Assembly: GCA_016926805.1 (NCBI GenBank) | Contig: JAFGNV010000206.1 | Coordinates: forward strand, 1 to 45,572 | Direction of reading: 5' to 3' | Length of the DNA stretch: 45,572 nucleotides | Source of the DNA: Anaerolineae bacterium | Lineage (GTDB): Bacteria > Chloroflexota > Anaerolineae > 4572-78 > J111 | In this document: one piece after another, positions 1-9,817 of the stretch | Numbering within the stretch: position 1 is the first letter of the stretch | Layout of the letters: each line of letters begins with the position of its first letter | The notes under the pieces: generated by a model | What the model saw: only the letters and a program-made list of their open reading frames with translations | The model's database searches: none | What the model was told of the DNA's origin: nothing | Position numbers and translations under genes: made by a program

Positions 1-94
1 CGGTTTGATTAAACGGAAACGAAAACCTCCTGCTTTGTCTTTACTCAATTTGACTATTCTTGATAGCCCTTAACTTGTAACGGATGGCGTAAGG

Positions 95-100
95 TATAAT
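95..100 (+). promoter_or_regulatory. Probable -10 box of the glmS promoter
   Basis: A perfect TATAAT lies about 95 bases before glmS. No convincing -35 box is present: the best candidates, TTAACT (70-75) and TAACTT (71-76), leave 19 or 18 nt. The stretch just downstream is AT-rich with short direct repeats of the type ACGCAAT. It is a plausible promoter on the -10 match only. Confidence 0.4.
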
Positions 101-195
101 TTTTATACGCAATACGCAATACGAAATACACTTCCGCATAAGAAAAAATTGGGGTTCATCTTCATCATCCAACAGGAAATAGGAGACATTACATC

Positions 196-2037
196 ATGTG
201 CGGTATTGTCGGCTGTGTAGGAACTACAGATGCTTCGATCATCGTTCTGGAAGGTTTGAAAAAATTGGAATACCGCGGTTACGACTCCGCGGGCATTGCC
301 TCGTTAAATGGCGATCTGGATATTCGGCGGGCCGAGGGCAAACTGATTAACCTGGAAGAAAAATTGCAGGCAGCGCCGTTGTTGGGCCGGATTGGCATTG
401 GGCATACCCGTTGGGCCACGCACGGCGCGCCCATCGAGCGCAACGCTCATCCGCATGCGGACGAGGCCAGAGCCGTGGCCGTGGTTCAAAACGGGATTGT
501 GGAAAATTTTATGGAACTGCGCGTCCAACTCCAGGCCGAAGGGCACGTCTTTCAATCCGACACTGATACCGAGGTTATTACCCACCTGGTGGATAAGTTT
601 TTGGCCGAGGGGCACGACCTGGTGGAGGCCTGTCGCCGGGCCTTTTTGCGGCTTCAGGGCGCGCACGCTATTGCCGTGGTCGGCAAATCCGAGCCGGATA
701 AGATTGTGGCGGCCCGGTTGGGCAACGCTGGCGGGGTGATTGTCGGCCTGGGTGAGGGCAAGAATTTTCTGGCCTCCGATATTCCGGCCATTCTGGCTCA
801 CACCCAGCAGGTGGTCTTTTTGGAAGACCGGGAGATGGCTGTCATCACTGCCGATACAGTGCGGTATCAAACGCTCGACGGCAACCCCGTCGGCAAAGAA
901 GTCAAAATCATTAGCTGGGACGCCGTGAGCGCGGCCAAAGGTCAATACGACTATTTTATGCAGAAGGAAATTTACGAGCAGCCGCAATCCATTCAGAGCA
1001 CCATCCGCGGGCGGGTCGATTTTACCACCGGCCAGATTAAGTTTGAGGAATTGACCCTGACCCCCCAGGAGGCCCGGAACATCGACCAGATTCTCATTGC
1101 CGCCTGCGGCACGTCGTACCACGCCGGGCTGGTTGGCAAATTCATCATCGAGAACCTGGCCCGGATCAAGGTTGAGGTGGACTACGCCTCGGAGTTCCGC
1201 TACCGCGATCCCCTGATTGACGACAGAACCGTTATCCTGACCATTACCCAATCCGGTGAAACCGTGGATACGCTGGCGGCGATGGAAGAGGGGCGCAGCA
1301 AAGGCGCCAAACTGTGGAGCATTGTCAACGTGATGGGCAGCATGGCCCACCGCATCAGCGACGGCTCGATTTTGATGCAGGCCGGCCCGGAGATTGGTGT
1401 GGCCAGCACCAAGGCTTTTACCACCACCCTGACCGATTTGTTTATGCTGGGGATGTATTTGGGCCAACTGCGGGGCTATCTTTCCGGCGCGGAGAGTTAC
1501 GCCCTGGCGCAGGAATTGGCTCGCTTGCCGGAACTGGCTGGAAAGGTGCTGGCCAACCGCGCCAACGATTACCAGAAACTGGCCGAGTTGTATTACCAAC
1601 AAACGGATTATTTGTTCCTGGGCCGGGGTTTTAACTTTCCTATTGCCCTGGAAGGCGCGCTCAAGTTAAAGGAAATCAGCTACATCCACGCCGAAGGTTA
1701 CCCGGCGGGCGAAATGAAGCACGGCCCGATTGCCCTGATTGACGACCGGATGCCGGTGGTTTGCATTGCCACGCAAGACCACGTGCGCGACAAGATGATC
1801 AGCCAGATTGAGCAGGTGCGCGCCCGGGACGGTATTGTTATTTCTGTTATCAATGAGGGGGATGAGGAAGTGACCCAAAAGTCGAACCACGTGTTGGCCA
1901 TCCCCAGGGTTCATCCCTTGCTCACGCCAATCCTGGCCGTGATTCCCCTGCAATTGCTGGCCTACCACACCGCCGTTCGCCGTGGCGCGGATGTGGACCA
2001 GCCGAGAAATCTGGCCAAAAGCGTGACCGTGGAGTAA
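196..2037 (+). CDS. glmS: Glutamine--fructose-6-phosphate aminotransferase (isomerizing)
   Basis: This enzyme makes glucosamine-6-phosphate from fructose-6-phosphate and glutamine, the first committed step to UDP-GlcNAc for peptidoglycan and glycans; it acts in the cytoplasm. The protein has 613 residues, close to the family's usual 609. It begins MCGIVGCVG, so the N-terminal nucleophile is Cys2, and the glutaminase domain (about 1-235) contains the HTRWATHG and QNGIVEN stretches. Two SIS sugar-isomerase domains follow, with CGTSYHAG, TQSGETVDT and the C-terminal LAKSVTVE. A GGAG sits about 10 nt before the ATG and fixes the start. The gene faces the glycan locus convergently, with 18 nt between the two stops. 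No GlmS ribozyme was recognised in the 195 bases upstream. Confidence 0.97.
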   Translation: MCGIVGCVGTTDASIIVLEGLKKLEYRGYDSAGIASLNGDLDIRRAEGKLINLEEKLQAAPLLGRIGIGHTRWATHGAPIERNAHPHADEARAVAVVQNGIVENFMELRVQLQAEGHVFQSDTDTEVITHLVDKFLAEGHDLVEACRRAFLRLQGAHAIAVVGKSEPDKIVAARLGNAGGVIVGLGEGKNFLASDIPAILAHTQQVVFLEDREMAVITADTVRYQTLDGNPVGKEVKIISWDAVSAAKGQYDYFMQKEIYEQPQSIQSTIRGRVDFTTGQIKFEELTLTPQEARNIDQILIAACGTSYHAGLVGKFIIENLARIKVEVDYASEFRYRDPLIDDRTVILTITQSGETVDTLAAMEEGRSKGAKLWSIVNVMGSMAHRISDGSILMQAGPEIGVASTKAFTTTLTDLFMLGMYLGQLRGYLSGAESYALAQELARLPELAGKVLANRANDYQKLAELYYQQTDYLFLGRGFNFPIALEGALKLKEISYIHAEGYPAGEMKHGPIALIDDRMPVVCIATQDHVRDKMISQIEQVRARDGIVISVINEGDEEVTQKSNHVLAIPRVHPLLTPILAVIPLQLLAYHTAVRRGADVDQPRNLAKSVTVE

Positions 2038-2055
2038 CAGACTCCTGCGCGGGGG

Positions 2056-5000
2056 TTAATTTGCCCCGTTCAATTGACTCTCAACATCGGCGATGAACTG
2101 TTGCCAACTCGGTTGTTCGGTTTCGGGGGCAACCGCCTGCGCCTGCCGGGCATAGTCCAGCGCTTCCGGCCATTGCCCTAATTGCTGGTACAAAACGGCC
2201 ATGTTTTTTAGGGTGTCGTAATCATTGGGTATCTGTTCGAGCACTCGCTGATTTTCCTGAAGCGCCTCTGGCAGGCGTCCCTGGCGAGCATAGATAAAAG
2301 CCAGGGCGCTGTGGGCCTCTACATCCTGGGGATTTAGCTGGACCAGGGATTGATACAACGGCAGGGCCTGGTCGAAAGATTCCGAGGCCAGATAAATATT
2401 GGCCAGTTCCCTGGTCGTTCTATCGGAACTACCTCCTAACGCCTGACATTCCTCTAAATAAGGCGTGGCTTCGTTGGGCCGACCGCTCAGATTGAAAGTA
2501 TGGCCAACGGCGCATTGAACCAGGGCAAAACGGTGTTGAGCATGTTCTCTGGTTTCCTCCGAGGCGGCCGCTGCTATTTGCCCGGCTCTGGTCAAAGCCA
2601 CCTGTTGCATGGCGGCAATAATGTCGTCGGCTCGCCCGGCGGAGACATAAAAGCTGAGACGCTGGTCTAAAAATTGATCGGCAAACAACTCGAACCCATC
2701 CCCTTCTATTTGCAGAGCCTGGGTATGCGCCTTGAGGGCTTCATCCACGTTGCCCATCGCGGCGTAGGTATCGCCCAGGAGAATCCAGGTGGGAGCGTAT
2801 CTACCATCAAGGGAAATGGACGTTTTCAGCCGGTCGATAGCGGCTTCATAATTTTGTAGAATATAAAAGGTTTGCGCCCACAAATTGTGATAAATCACGT
2901 TTGAGGGGGCCAAGATGATTGCTTTTTCAAAAAATTTCAGGGCGTCAGAAAATCGCTCCCGGTCGAACGCCTGACCTACCGTAAAATAGTACCGGCCCAT
3001 ATTGCCCGTGTTATCAGGGTTGTAGGGATTGACCTCGCGGGCGGTCAGGGCAATATTCTCACCCTGCTGCCAGGCGTTGGCCCGAACTTCCGGGGCAATA
3101 TTGCCATCCTGGGCCATCAGTTGGTAATCGAGCGCCAGCATGAGATAATAAAAATCTTCGTCGCTGTCGATTGACCGGGCTTTTTCGTGCAGGGCAATGG
3201 CTTCGTTCCATTGATTAGACCCCCGGTATTGATTGCCTACCTTCAGATAGATGTCGGCCCGCACCACATCAACATTTTTGAACCAGATCAACGCTGCCGC
3301 GGCCAACACCAGGGGCGGGTATAGCCACCAATTTTCGGATCGCCAAAAGGCAAGGCGTTTCATCTGCCGCCAGGAAAGCGTCAAGGCCAACAACGTCATC
3401 AGCAACAAGAGGAAGATATAAAACAGCACCAGGCCCCCCGTTTGAATATTGGCCGCTTTCATAAAATCGGCCACACTTTGGGGTCGAAACTGGATGCGGT
3501 GGGCGATATAATAGAAAAAGAAGTAACTGAGCGAAGTAACGGCATACAGCATCGAGGCTCGCAGCCAGCTTACGTTACTACTCCAGGTATTGCGCCGGAC
3601 GGCCAGATCCGAGAGCGTAATCCCTACCCCAACGAGCCAGGTGATCACATACATCCACAACAAACTCATGCTGTTCTTGTCGCCCAAAGCGAGGTGGAAT
3701 TGCCCGGTAATAAAATCAAAGGTCAGGATGATCAGAATGATGGCCATGGCCAGACCTTGACTGCCGACCCACGTCTCCCAATTCTCACCCTTAACGGGCG
3801 GCACGTAGACTTCGCGGCTCTTGGACTCGGGGGGAGTCTGTTTGCTCGCCCGGCGGCGAGTTCGTCTTTTTTGGGGACGGCGTGATTTATCTTGACGTTC
3901 CAGAAAAACAGGTTCTTCCGTTTTGACCACTAACTTCTCTGCGGCTGCCGCATTCAGGCTTAATTCGGCTTCTGGGGCCGGTTCCTCGGCGGGCTTTCTG
4001 TCTGGCTGATTCATTCTGGAGAGAGCGACCATCAAACCAGCATACAGCCAAAAGTAGGTATAAGTGGCCGCAATAGAGAACACAAAGTGAACCTCGATTA
4101 AGTGACCGATGAACGCTCCCAACAAGCCGATCAAGAGAAGCGGATGCTCGGAGAACTCCACTCTATCTTCGTCTTCCTTTTGTTGAATGATCCCTTGCCA
4201 CACCAGATGAACGACCCCCCCCGCGACCAAACCAAACGGGAGACCCAGGGCCATGAACGTGTAACGTTCACCCACGTTATCGACCAGATAGGGGATTATC
4301 GCGCCGGTGAGGCCAAACAATACCAACAGCAGCGCCAGGCGACGGCGCGAGGCCCGGTCGGGCGCCCAGCCCAGCCAGCGCAAGGCATAATAGAAGAGGC
4401 TGATCACCACAAAATAAAAGGCCAAAAAACCAAGCAGGCCGGTTATCACCAAGCTGTCCATGGTTTCGTTATGGGAGCGGTCGGCGGAACTGCCCCGCGC
4501 CTCAACGTGCGCCAGGTCGGGCGGATACACATAGGCAAAGGCGTTGAACATCGACTCGGGACCGTAACCAATCAGGGGCCTGATAACGTTGAAGGGGTCC
4601 GAACCGGCGATGTCATCGCCGGGAATACCTAACGGCTCGTGCGGCAATACCAACTTGACTGCAGCATCCCAGATGAGCACGCGAACTTTTCCGGTGCCTT
4701 GGGTTTCAATCACATTCGCCAGCCGACCGACGTAGGGTAATTCCCGCACCGGGTCCAAATAACGGTCCAGAGGCGTGCCCCGGATATTCAAAGCCACCAC
4801 AAAAATGATGGCCAAAATACCAATACTGAACCAACTCAGCCACAACCAGCGCCAGCCTTTTTCGGCTGCGGCCAGGTAGGTGTATAAACCCAGAAAACCG
4901 AGCAAACCACCCAGGGCTGCTCCCAGAAGTGGAAGGCCGTCAAGGGGGTAGTTCAAGATGTACAGCAGGCTGTCTAACATCACCCCAATCAGAAAACCTA

Positions 5001-5910
5001 TCCCGCCGGCCACGGCTCCGGCCAGGCCCAGAAGGGCCATAAAAGAAACACCCTGGCCGATTTCTTTGATAGAGAGCCGGGCAGGCTCAGGATTCAGGCG
5101 ACGAAGGACCAGCAAGACGAGCAACCCCATCACAAAACTGCCCCCCAATAACCCCAACATGGGGCCACGGCTGCCGCTAAACAAAACCAGGATAATCTGC
5201 ACGGCCAGGGTAAAAATGTAAACGGCGGCCAAAATTGTATGGCCCCAGGAGGCTTGCTCTTCTTTGATGATGGCCGTCATCGACTCGATGAGACGGCTCA
5301 GGGTGAGGGGCACAATCATAATTATATATGAGGCCACAAAGATGGCGTTGCCCATATTGGAGGCGACCCGTTGGGTCACATCGCCCGCCCAGGGCAGGGG
5401 GTCGAGGCCATAATGCTGGATAATGCCGTACAGTCCAACCGGGATACTGGTGATAATCACTGTCGTCACCAATCGATCCACCTGCTCTCGCGTGTGGAGA
5501 TTACCGGCCATCAGGGCGAAGATGACAATATAAGAAAGCGCCGAGTAAGTTCCCTGCATCCGCTGGTAGGAGCCCCACAAACTGACCGTGGGTGAAATCG
5601 AGAAGATTGTACTGATAATATAAACAAGGACCAATAGCAATGTGGGCAGAAACAGCGGTCTCCTGGACCACCGGCGGAAGCGCTCGACCAGGGAAATTGC
5701 TGGTCCTCCGGAATCGCCGACACCCCGCTCAACCGCCGCGATGATCCAGGCCGCAATCATCACCGTCACAATTGCACGCAGCAAAGTGATTTTATCCGGC
5801 TCAAACGTACGGGCCGAGTAGATATTGAAAAAGAGCGGTACGGCCACGGCGGCTATTAGCCAACCTGCTTCTATCACCCTGTCGCAAAAGATAGAGAGTT
5901 TTGTGCGCAT
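2056..5910 (-). CDS. O-antigen ligase/polymerase-like membrane protein fused to TPRs
   Basis: A large protein of 1284 residues from the ATG at 5910; a GTG one codon upstream is also possible. The first ~580 residues are a string of hydrophobic helices with the Wzy/WaaL-type signature: a large extracytoplasmic loop ending in RSHNETMD, like the conserved HN motif of Wzy_C proteins. A charged linker (about 640-700, RRPQKRRTRRRASK) leads to a second block of about five membrane helices (about 715-905). At least six TPR-like repeats follow (about 920-1270), for example NPQDVEAHSALAFIYARQGR. By family knowledge it polymerises or ligates lipid-linked glycan units outside the membrane; the TPRs may recruit partners. 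It is the last gene of the glycan locus and has its own candidate promoter. Polymerase versus ligase cannot be decided from sequence. Confidence 0.85.
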   Translation of the reverse strand: MRTKLSIFCDRVIEAGWLIAAVAVPLFFNIYSARTFEPDKITLLRAIVTVMIAAWIIAAVERGVGDSGGPAISLVERFRRWSRRPLFLPTLLLVLVYIISTIFSISPTVSLWGSYQRMQGTYSALSYIVIFALMAGNLHTREQVDRLVTTVIITSIPVGLYGIIQHYGLDPLPWAGDVTQRVASNMGNAIFVASYIIMIVPLTLSRLIESMTAIIKEEQASWGHTILAAVYIFTLAVQIILVLFSGSRGPMLGLLGGSFVMGLLVLLVLRRLNPEPARLSIKEIGQGVSFMALLGLAGAVAGGIGFLIGVMLDSLLYILNYPLDGLPLLGAALGGLLGFLGLYTYLAAAEKGWRWLWLSWFSIGILAIIFVVALNIRGTPLDRYLDPVRELPYVGRLANVIETQGTGKVRVLIWDAAVKLVLPHEPLGIPGDDIAGSDPFNVIRPLIGYGPESMFNAFAYVYPPDLAHVEARGSSADRSHNETMDSLVITGLLGFLAFYFVVISLFYYALRWLGWAPDRASRRRLALLLVLFGLTGAIIPYLVDNVGERYTFMALGLPFGLVAGGVVHLVWQGIIQQKEDEDRVEFSEHPLLLIGLLGAFIGHLIEVHFVFSIAATYTYFWLYAGLMVALSRMNQPDRKPAEEPAPEAELSLNAAAAEKLVVKTEEPVFLERQDKSRRPQKRRTRRRASKQTPPESKSREVYVPPVKGENWETWVGSQGLAMAIILIILTFDFITGQFHLALGDKNSMSLLWMYVITWLVGVGITLSDLAVRRNTWSSNVSWLRASMLYAVTSLSYFFFYYIAHRIQFRPQSVADFMKAANIQTGGLVLFYIFLLLLMTLLALTLSWRQMKRLAFWRSENWWLYPPLVLAAAALIWFKNVDVVRADIYLKVGNQYRGSNQWNEAIALHEKARSIDSDEDFYYLMLALDYQLMAQDGNIAPEVRANAWQQGENIALTAREVNPYNPDNTGNMGRYYFTVGQAFDRERFSDALKFFEKAIILAPSNVIYHNLWAQTFYILQNYEAAIDRLKTSISLDGRYAPTWILLGDTYAAMGNVDEALKAHTQALQIEGDGFELFADQFLDQRLSFYVSAGRADDIIAAMQQVALTRAGQIAAAASEETREHAQHRFALVQCAVGHTFNLSGRPNEATPYLEECQALGGSSDRTTRELANIYLASESFDQALPLYQSLVQLNPQDVEAHSALAFIYARQGRLPEALQENQRVLEQIPNDYDTLKNMAVLYQQLGQWPEALDYARQAQAVAPETEQPSWQQFIADVESQLNGAN

Positions 5911-5959
5911 CACATTTAGACCTTTTAGATAATCTGGTGGGCAACCTCACGGCGGGATA

Positions 5960-5988
5960 ATCTTACCGTATCATCAACATAAAATCAA
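5960..5988 (-). promoter_or_regulatory. Candidate sigma70-type promoter for the O-antigen ligase gene
   Basis: Read on the minus strand, TTGATT (5988-5983) is followed after exactly 17 nt by TAAGAT (5965-5960), about 50 bases before the start codon. Two mismatches in each box make this moderate evidence. It suggests the last gene of the locus can be transcribed separately. Confidence 0.4.
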
Positions 5989-6037
5989 ATACCTTGTTTT
6001 TGTTGGGTGTGTTTCGTTTGAGTCAGAGAGGGGGGAG

Positions 6038-6078
6038 AAGTTGGGGGGACGCCCCCCAAGCCCCCCGGCCTGCGGCGC
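6038..6078 (-). repeat. G-rich dispersed intergenic repeat, copy 1
   Basis: On the minus strand it reads GCCGCAGGCCGGGGGGCTTG and then a perfect 8-bp stem (TTGGGGGG/CCCCCCAA, 6041-6048 with 6052-6059, loop of 3). Related copies lie at 31273-31316 and 40185-40215. Here it separates the GT4 gene from the O-antigen ligase gene, where the hairpin could attenuate read-through; that role is inferred. Confidence 0.65.
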
Positions 6079-6088
6079 TTTTTTCGAC

Positions 6089-7198
6089 TCATTTGAAATA
6101 CACCCGTTTTTGTTGTTCCAACAGTTCCTCGTACAGCTGCATCACCCGCCGCACCATTATTTCTTGAGAGAATTCGGTTTGAACTCGTTTTAGGGCAGCC
6201 TGTCCAAATTGCTGGCGCAGAGATGGGTTGGAAACCAGCTTGTTGATGGCTTCAGCCAGAGCCGGGGGATTTTGGGGCGGTACGACAAAACCGGTTATGC
6301 CATCCTGAACAATCCAGGAAGTACCCGTACCCAGTTCGGTGGTGATGCAGGGCAGGCCGGAGGCCATGGCTTCAAGTAAGACGATGCCATAAGCTTCTGA
6401 ACGGGCATTGGAGGGTAAAACAAAAACATCGGCCTGGTTATAGTAATCAGTCAAATGCAATTCGTCTATTTCGCCTGCAAAAGTGACACGCTCGGCCAGC
6501 CCTAATTGTTGAGCCAGGGTTTGCCACTCGGCTTGCATTGGCCCTATGCCCACAATGATCAAATGTACTTGCGGAAGCCGGGTTAACGCATGTAACAACG
6601 TATCTAACCCTTTGTAATAACGCAACCGCCCCACAAAGAGAAGCCTGAGTGGGCCTGACGGGGCGGATGGACATGGCTTAAAGCGGCTCAAGTTAATGCC
6701 AATTGGGATAACCCGGCATTTATGACGCACCGGTTGGAGCCAAGCCGAAGTTTCTAAATAACGCGGGTTATTGGTAATAATACCATCAGCAGCTTTGAGA
6801 ACTCGACGCAGGATAGGGCCATAAAAACGCAAAATTGTTTTTTGTTTAACAATATCGGACTGATAAGAAATTACAGTTGCTTTAGCCCGACCCAATAGCC
6901 AGTTAGCTATTTCGCCCAATGGATAGGGTGACTGAATATGAACCATGTCGGGCCGTAACCGGGCCAGGATAAAGGGTTGGCTGAAACTGAGGGGCATAGA
7001 AGCCTGGGTGGTTAACCGCCCGGCTTTGATTACCTTGACGCCATTCAATATTTCGGTTTGGGTTTTGAAACCGGGGTTACAAACCAGCACGGTCACTTGA
7101 TGCCCGGCATCGGCTTGGGCCTCAGCCAGTATTTTAAGGTGGTTTTCTATGCCGCCCAAAACAGGGTAGTAATCTTTGTAGAGGTGGAGAATGTTCAT
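6089..7198 (-). CDS. GT4-family glycosyltransferase
   Basis: A 369-residue retaining glycosyltransferase of GT-B fold (GT4). The N-terminal acceptor domain opens MNILHLYKDYYPVLGGIENH, with the GG-x-E-x-H loop typical of GT4. The C-terminal nucleotide-sugar domain has LLFVGRLRYYKGLDTLL (about residue 185) and the E-x7-E motif EAYGIVLLE (about 267-275). It is likely cytoplasmic and membrane-associated, adding one sugar to the lipid-linked repeat unit. Its ATG overlaps the stop of the upstream gene by 4 nt, so translational coupling is likely. Donor and acceptor cannot be read from the sequence. Confidence 0.9.
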   Translation of the reverse strand: MNILHLYKDYYPVLGGIENHLKILAEAQADAGHQVTVLVCNPGFKTQTEILNGVKVIKAGRLTTQASMPLSFSQPFILARLRPDMVHIQSPYPLGEIANWLLGRAKATVISYQSDIVKQKTILRFYGPILRRVLKAADGIITNNPRYLETSAWLQPVRHKCRVIPIGINLSRFKPCPSAPSGPLRLLFVGRLRYYKGLDTLLHALTRLPQVHLIIVGIGPMQAEWQTLAQQLGLAERVTFAGEIDELHLTDYYNQADVFVLPSNARSEAYGIVLLEAMASGLPCITTELGTGTSWIVQDGITGFVVPPQNPPALAEAINKLVSNPSLRQQFGQAALKRVQTEFSQEIMVRRVMQLYEELLEQQKRVYFK

Positions 7199-8697
7199 GG
7201 TGTGTCAATTCGTTCAAAAATACCCGCTTCATCAACCAACCGGTACCTGGTACGAAAACGAGGGTCATTAATTAGCAGGGTGGCTCCGGTAAAATCTGTA
7301 ACCCACTCTCCTGTGGGTGTCTGACGAATCAGATGAATCTGCACGAAACGGGGTTTTTGGTCTAAAATGTACTCAACGTCCCATTTCCCAAAACCATCAC
7401 CCCGGCCAAAGAGACCGTGAGGAAACTGGGGCGTAAGATGGGCAATATGAGCATCGGTTAAACCGACCATATCAATGACCCGCACAGTCAGAGGTAAACT
7501 ATAAGCAATACCGCCCGCATCCACCACGGCTATCGTCTCTCCGGGGTGAAGGTTTTGTTTGATATAGGTTATCGAAGCATTCTCCTGCGATTCAGGGGCA
7601 CTTGCCAGAGCTTGCTGTAAACTAATCTCAAATCTGTGCTCAGTTACCGTTGTTGCCAGCATGTACCCGCTTTGGCCCAACACTACCAAAGTAATCAGGC
7701 TCATTTGCCAGCGATGTGGCCAGACCTGGCTTAAATTTATGAGTCCGTGCTGGATCAGCAGATATACGAGCGGCAAAATATGCACCAAGAATCGCTGCCT
7801 CGGCATCCAATCGCCCCCGCTGATAAGCATAAAAATCGCGTATATACCAATATTGGTTGCCAGATAATTTACAAATAGGGAACGCTTTGGCCAGGTCAAC
7901 GCCAGTATGAGCGGAAGGACCAGAAAAAAGAAACCGCCGCCGGCCACAAAACTTTGATAAAGATACACCGTCCCTTCAAGGGGAGCGCGGAGGGTAAACC
8001 CCATTGACTTTGCATACACGGTGTTGGGCAGCCAATAGCCGTAGTACCACCAACGCCACAGAAAATAGGGAACAACCATCATCATCAGACTCACCAGGCG
8101 AACCACGTCACGTTTTTGGGGGCGGGTCTTGAGATGATAAAGTCGCCACGCCCGGTAGAGTACAGCCAGGAAAGCAAAAAGCAACCCTTCGGGACGGGTC
8201 AGCGCCAGCAAACCCCATAGAATCCCGGAGAACCAGCCTTTCTCTGTCTCTTCCTCGCGGAGCCACCCAAAAATACAGAGCGTTAGTAGGCAGGTAAAAA
8301 GGAGAGTCTCCAACCCCCCCACCGTCCACGCCGCAAAAGGACCCGCTGCGGCCAGCAATAAAGCGGCAAAATCACCGGGGAAATATCTGCGAGCGAAATA
8401 GTAGGTAACGACAATGGTGACGACTCCCAGTAAGACTCCCAGAATTTTAGAAACCAATGTCAGTTCAAGGCCCACTAAGTCAAATGGAGCCAGTAATGCC
8501 ACCCAAAGAAAATTGGAATAACCCTCAACCCTTTCGCCCACGTTATAAACTAAACCATTCCCATGAGTCCACTGGCGGACATAACGAAAGGTAATGCACG
8601 AGTCATCCACAAAAAAGTCCCAGACAAGCCCCACGTGGAACATAAAAAGAAGCAAAATCAACAACAATTTGATCACTGCTGCCTGTCTCATCCGCAT
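7195..8697 (-). CDS. GT-C type polytopic glycosyltransferase (GT39/AftB-like)
   Basis: A membrane protein of up to 500 residues with roughly ten hydrophobic helices and a soluble C-terminal part. After the first helix it has FFVDDSCITFRYVRQW followed by GERVEGYSNFLW. This is the DD-bearing first periplasmic loop of GT-C enzymes that use polyprenyl-phosphate sugars. It probably adds a sugar on the outer face of the membrane. AAGGA lies 8 nt before the third codon (ATG at 8691), a better-spaced start than 8697. The upstream gene's stop is only 4 nt away, and this gene overlaps the next by 4 nt, so it is within the operon. It could alternatively be a hypothetical membrane protein without transferase activity, but the DD loop argues against that. 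Confidence 0.75.
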   Translation of the reverse strand: MRMRQAAVIKLLLILLLFMFHVGLVWDFFVDDSCITFRYVRQWTHGNGLVYNVGERVEGYSNFLWVALLAPFDLVGLELTLVSKILGVLLGVVTIVVTYYFARRYFPGDFAALLLAAAGPFAAWTVGGLETLLFTCLLTLCIFGWLREEETEKGWFSGILWGLLALTRPEGLLFAFLAVLYRAWRLYHLKTRPQKRDVVRLVSLMMMVVPYFLWRWWYYGYWLPNTVYAKSMGFTLRAPLEGTVYLYQSFVAGGGFFFLVLPLILALTWPKRSLFVNYLATNIGIYAIFMLISGGDWMPRQRFLVHILPLVYLLIQHGLINLSQVWPHRWQMSLITLVVLGQSGYMLATTVTEHRFEISLQQALASAPESQENASITYIKQNLHPGETIAVVDAGGIAYSLPLTVRVIDMVGLTDAHIAHLTPQFPHGLFGRGDGFGKWDVEYILDQKPRFVQIHLIRQTPTGEWVTDFTGATLLINDPRFRTRYRLVDEAGIFERIDTP

Positions 8698-8701
8698 TTC
8701 C

Positions 8702-9817
8702 TTAAGGAGACATTATCATCCGGTACACCTCAAGCGTTGCTTGCGCTGTTTGTTGCCAGGAGAATTTGGTCGATTGCCGTAGTCCCTGTTCTTGTAGATG
8801 CGCGCGCAGCGTAGGGTTATTTAGCAATTGCCCCAGCGCCGAAGCGATACTCTCGACCTGAACCGGATTAAAGGTCAGTGCCGCCTCGCCAACAATCTCC
8901 GGTAAACTGGAAGTATTTGAACACGCCACCGGCACACCGCATGCCATCGCTTCCAGCACCGGTAGGCCAAAACCTTCGTGTTCTGAGGGAAAGACAAAAG
9001 CTGTCGCTCCACTGTACAACGTCGGCATATCTTTTTCGAGTATCGGACCCAGGAAACGAACAGATCCAGCCAACCCTAATTCTCTGATCCGCGCTTTCGC
9101 CTCGGGATAGCGGTTATCCCACACCCCGGCAATGAGTAGCGTGTAGGGTTGCGGCTGGAGCCTGGCCCAGGCCTCAAGCAACCGTAGCAGGTTCTTATGG
9201 GGTTTATTTGAACCCAAGTAAAGGACATACAGCTCTGGCAAATTCAGACGGGTACGTAAAGTGGTAATCTTTAATGCAGGTAAAGGCTGAAAAGTCGGAT
9301 CAGGGGCCAGGTGAATTGTCGAAATTTTTGCGGGTGAAATATGAAACCGGTCAAGGAAATCATGCCGGGTTGCCTGGGAAATAGCGACAACATGAGCGGC
9401 AGTCCGCAGAGCCAAAGACGTTGTCCAACGGAAAAGTAAACGCGCTTGCGCTGAAACGTGTTGCGGATAAAGCAGCGGAATCAAATCATACACGGTTAAA
9501 ACCGTGGGTACACCCGGCCGGTAGGACATTAAATAATAAGGGCTGTGGTAAACATCGGTGCCGCTACGCCGCAATAAATTGGGGAGAAGCCATTGTTGTC
9601 GTACAGAAAAGGGTGATAAGGGTATGCCTACTATTTGGACTCGTTCGCTGGTTAAAGCAGCCAGATTCCACGGAGAGGATTGGTGTGGATCACGCAACAA
9701 GATCAACTGTTCGTTTTTATTGAGCAGTGGTATCATTGCCCGGGCCAGATTGAACACATAGCGGCCAATACCGGGAAAATGGTCAGTTGCGGTGCGAGCA
9801 TCAAGAACGAAACACAT
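8702..9817 (-). CDS. GT4-family glycosyltransferase
   Basis: A 371-residue GT-B glycosyltransferase when started at the ATG at 9817 (MCFVLDARTATDHFPGIGRY), where GAGA lies 5 nt upstream. A longer frame up to 9922 only re-reads the previous gene. The GIGRYVFNLA loop near the start resembles WbaZ/mannosyltransferase-type GT4 enzymes. The C-terminal domain has YVLYLGSNKPHKNLLRLLEA and the E-x7-E motif EHEGFGLPVLEAMACG with the following SNTSSLPEIVGEAAL. It is closely similar in layout to the next upstream gene (9801-10943), and the two may be old duplicates. It overlaps that gene by 17 nt. It probably transfers a hexose to the growing repeat unit; the exact sugar is unknown. Confidence 0.88.
   Translation of the reverse strand: MCFVLDARTATDHFPGIGRYVFNLARAMIPLLNKNEQLILLRDPHQSSPWNLAALTSERVQIVGIPLSPFSVRQQWLLPNLLRRSGTDVYHSPYYLMSYRPGVPTVLTVYDLIPLLYPQHVSAQARLLFRWTTSLALRTAAHVVAISQATRHDFLDRFHISPAKISTIHLAPDPTFQPLPALKITTLRTRLNLPELYVLYLGSNKPHKNLLRLLEAWARLQPQPYTLLIAGVWDNRYPEAKARIRELGLAGSVRFLGPILEKDMPTLYSGATAFVFPSEHEGFGLPVLEAMACGVPVACSNTSSLPEIVGEAALTFNPVQVESIASALGQLLNNPTLRAHLQEQGLRQSTKFSWQQTAQATLEVYRMIMSP

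Noticed and set aside
1..195. GlmS ribozyme or other leader element
   Set aside because: No conserved ribozyme core or pairing was seen; only a -10-like TATAAT and short AT-rich direct repeats.
304..1602. 432-residue open frame on the minus strand of glmS
   Set aside because: It lies wholly inside a strongly conserved gene with perfect family motifs, has no recognisable domain and comes from GC-rich codon use.
4102..4632. 176-residue plus-strand frame inside the O-antigen ligase gene
   Set aside because: Low-complexity Gln/Arg-rich shadow, no ribosome site, lies under the conserved membrane region.
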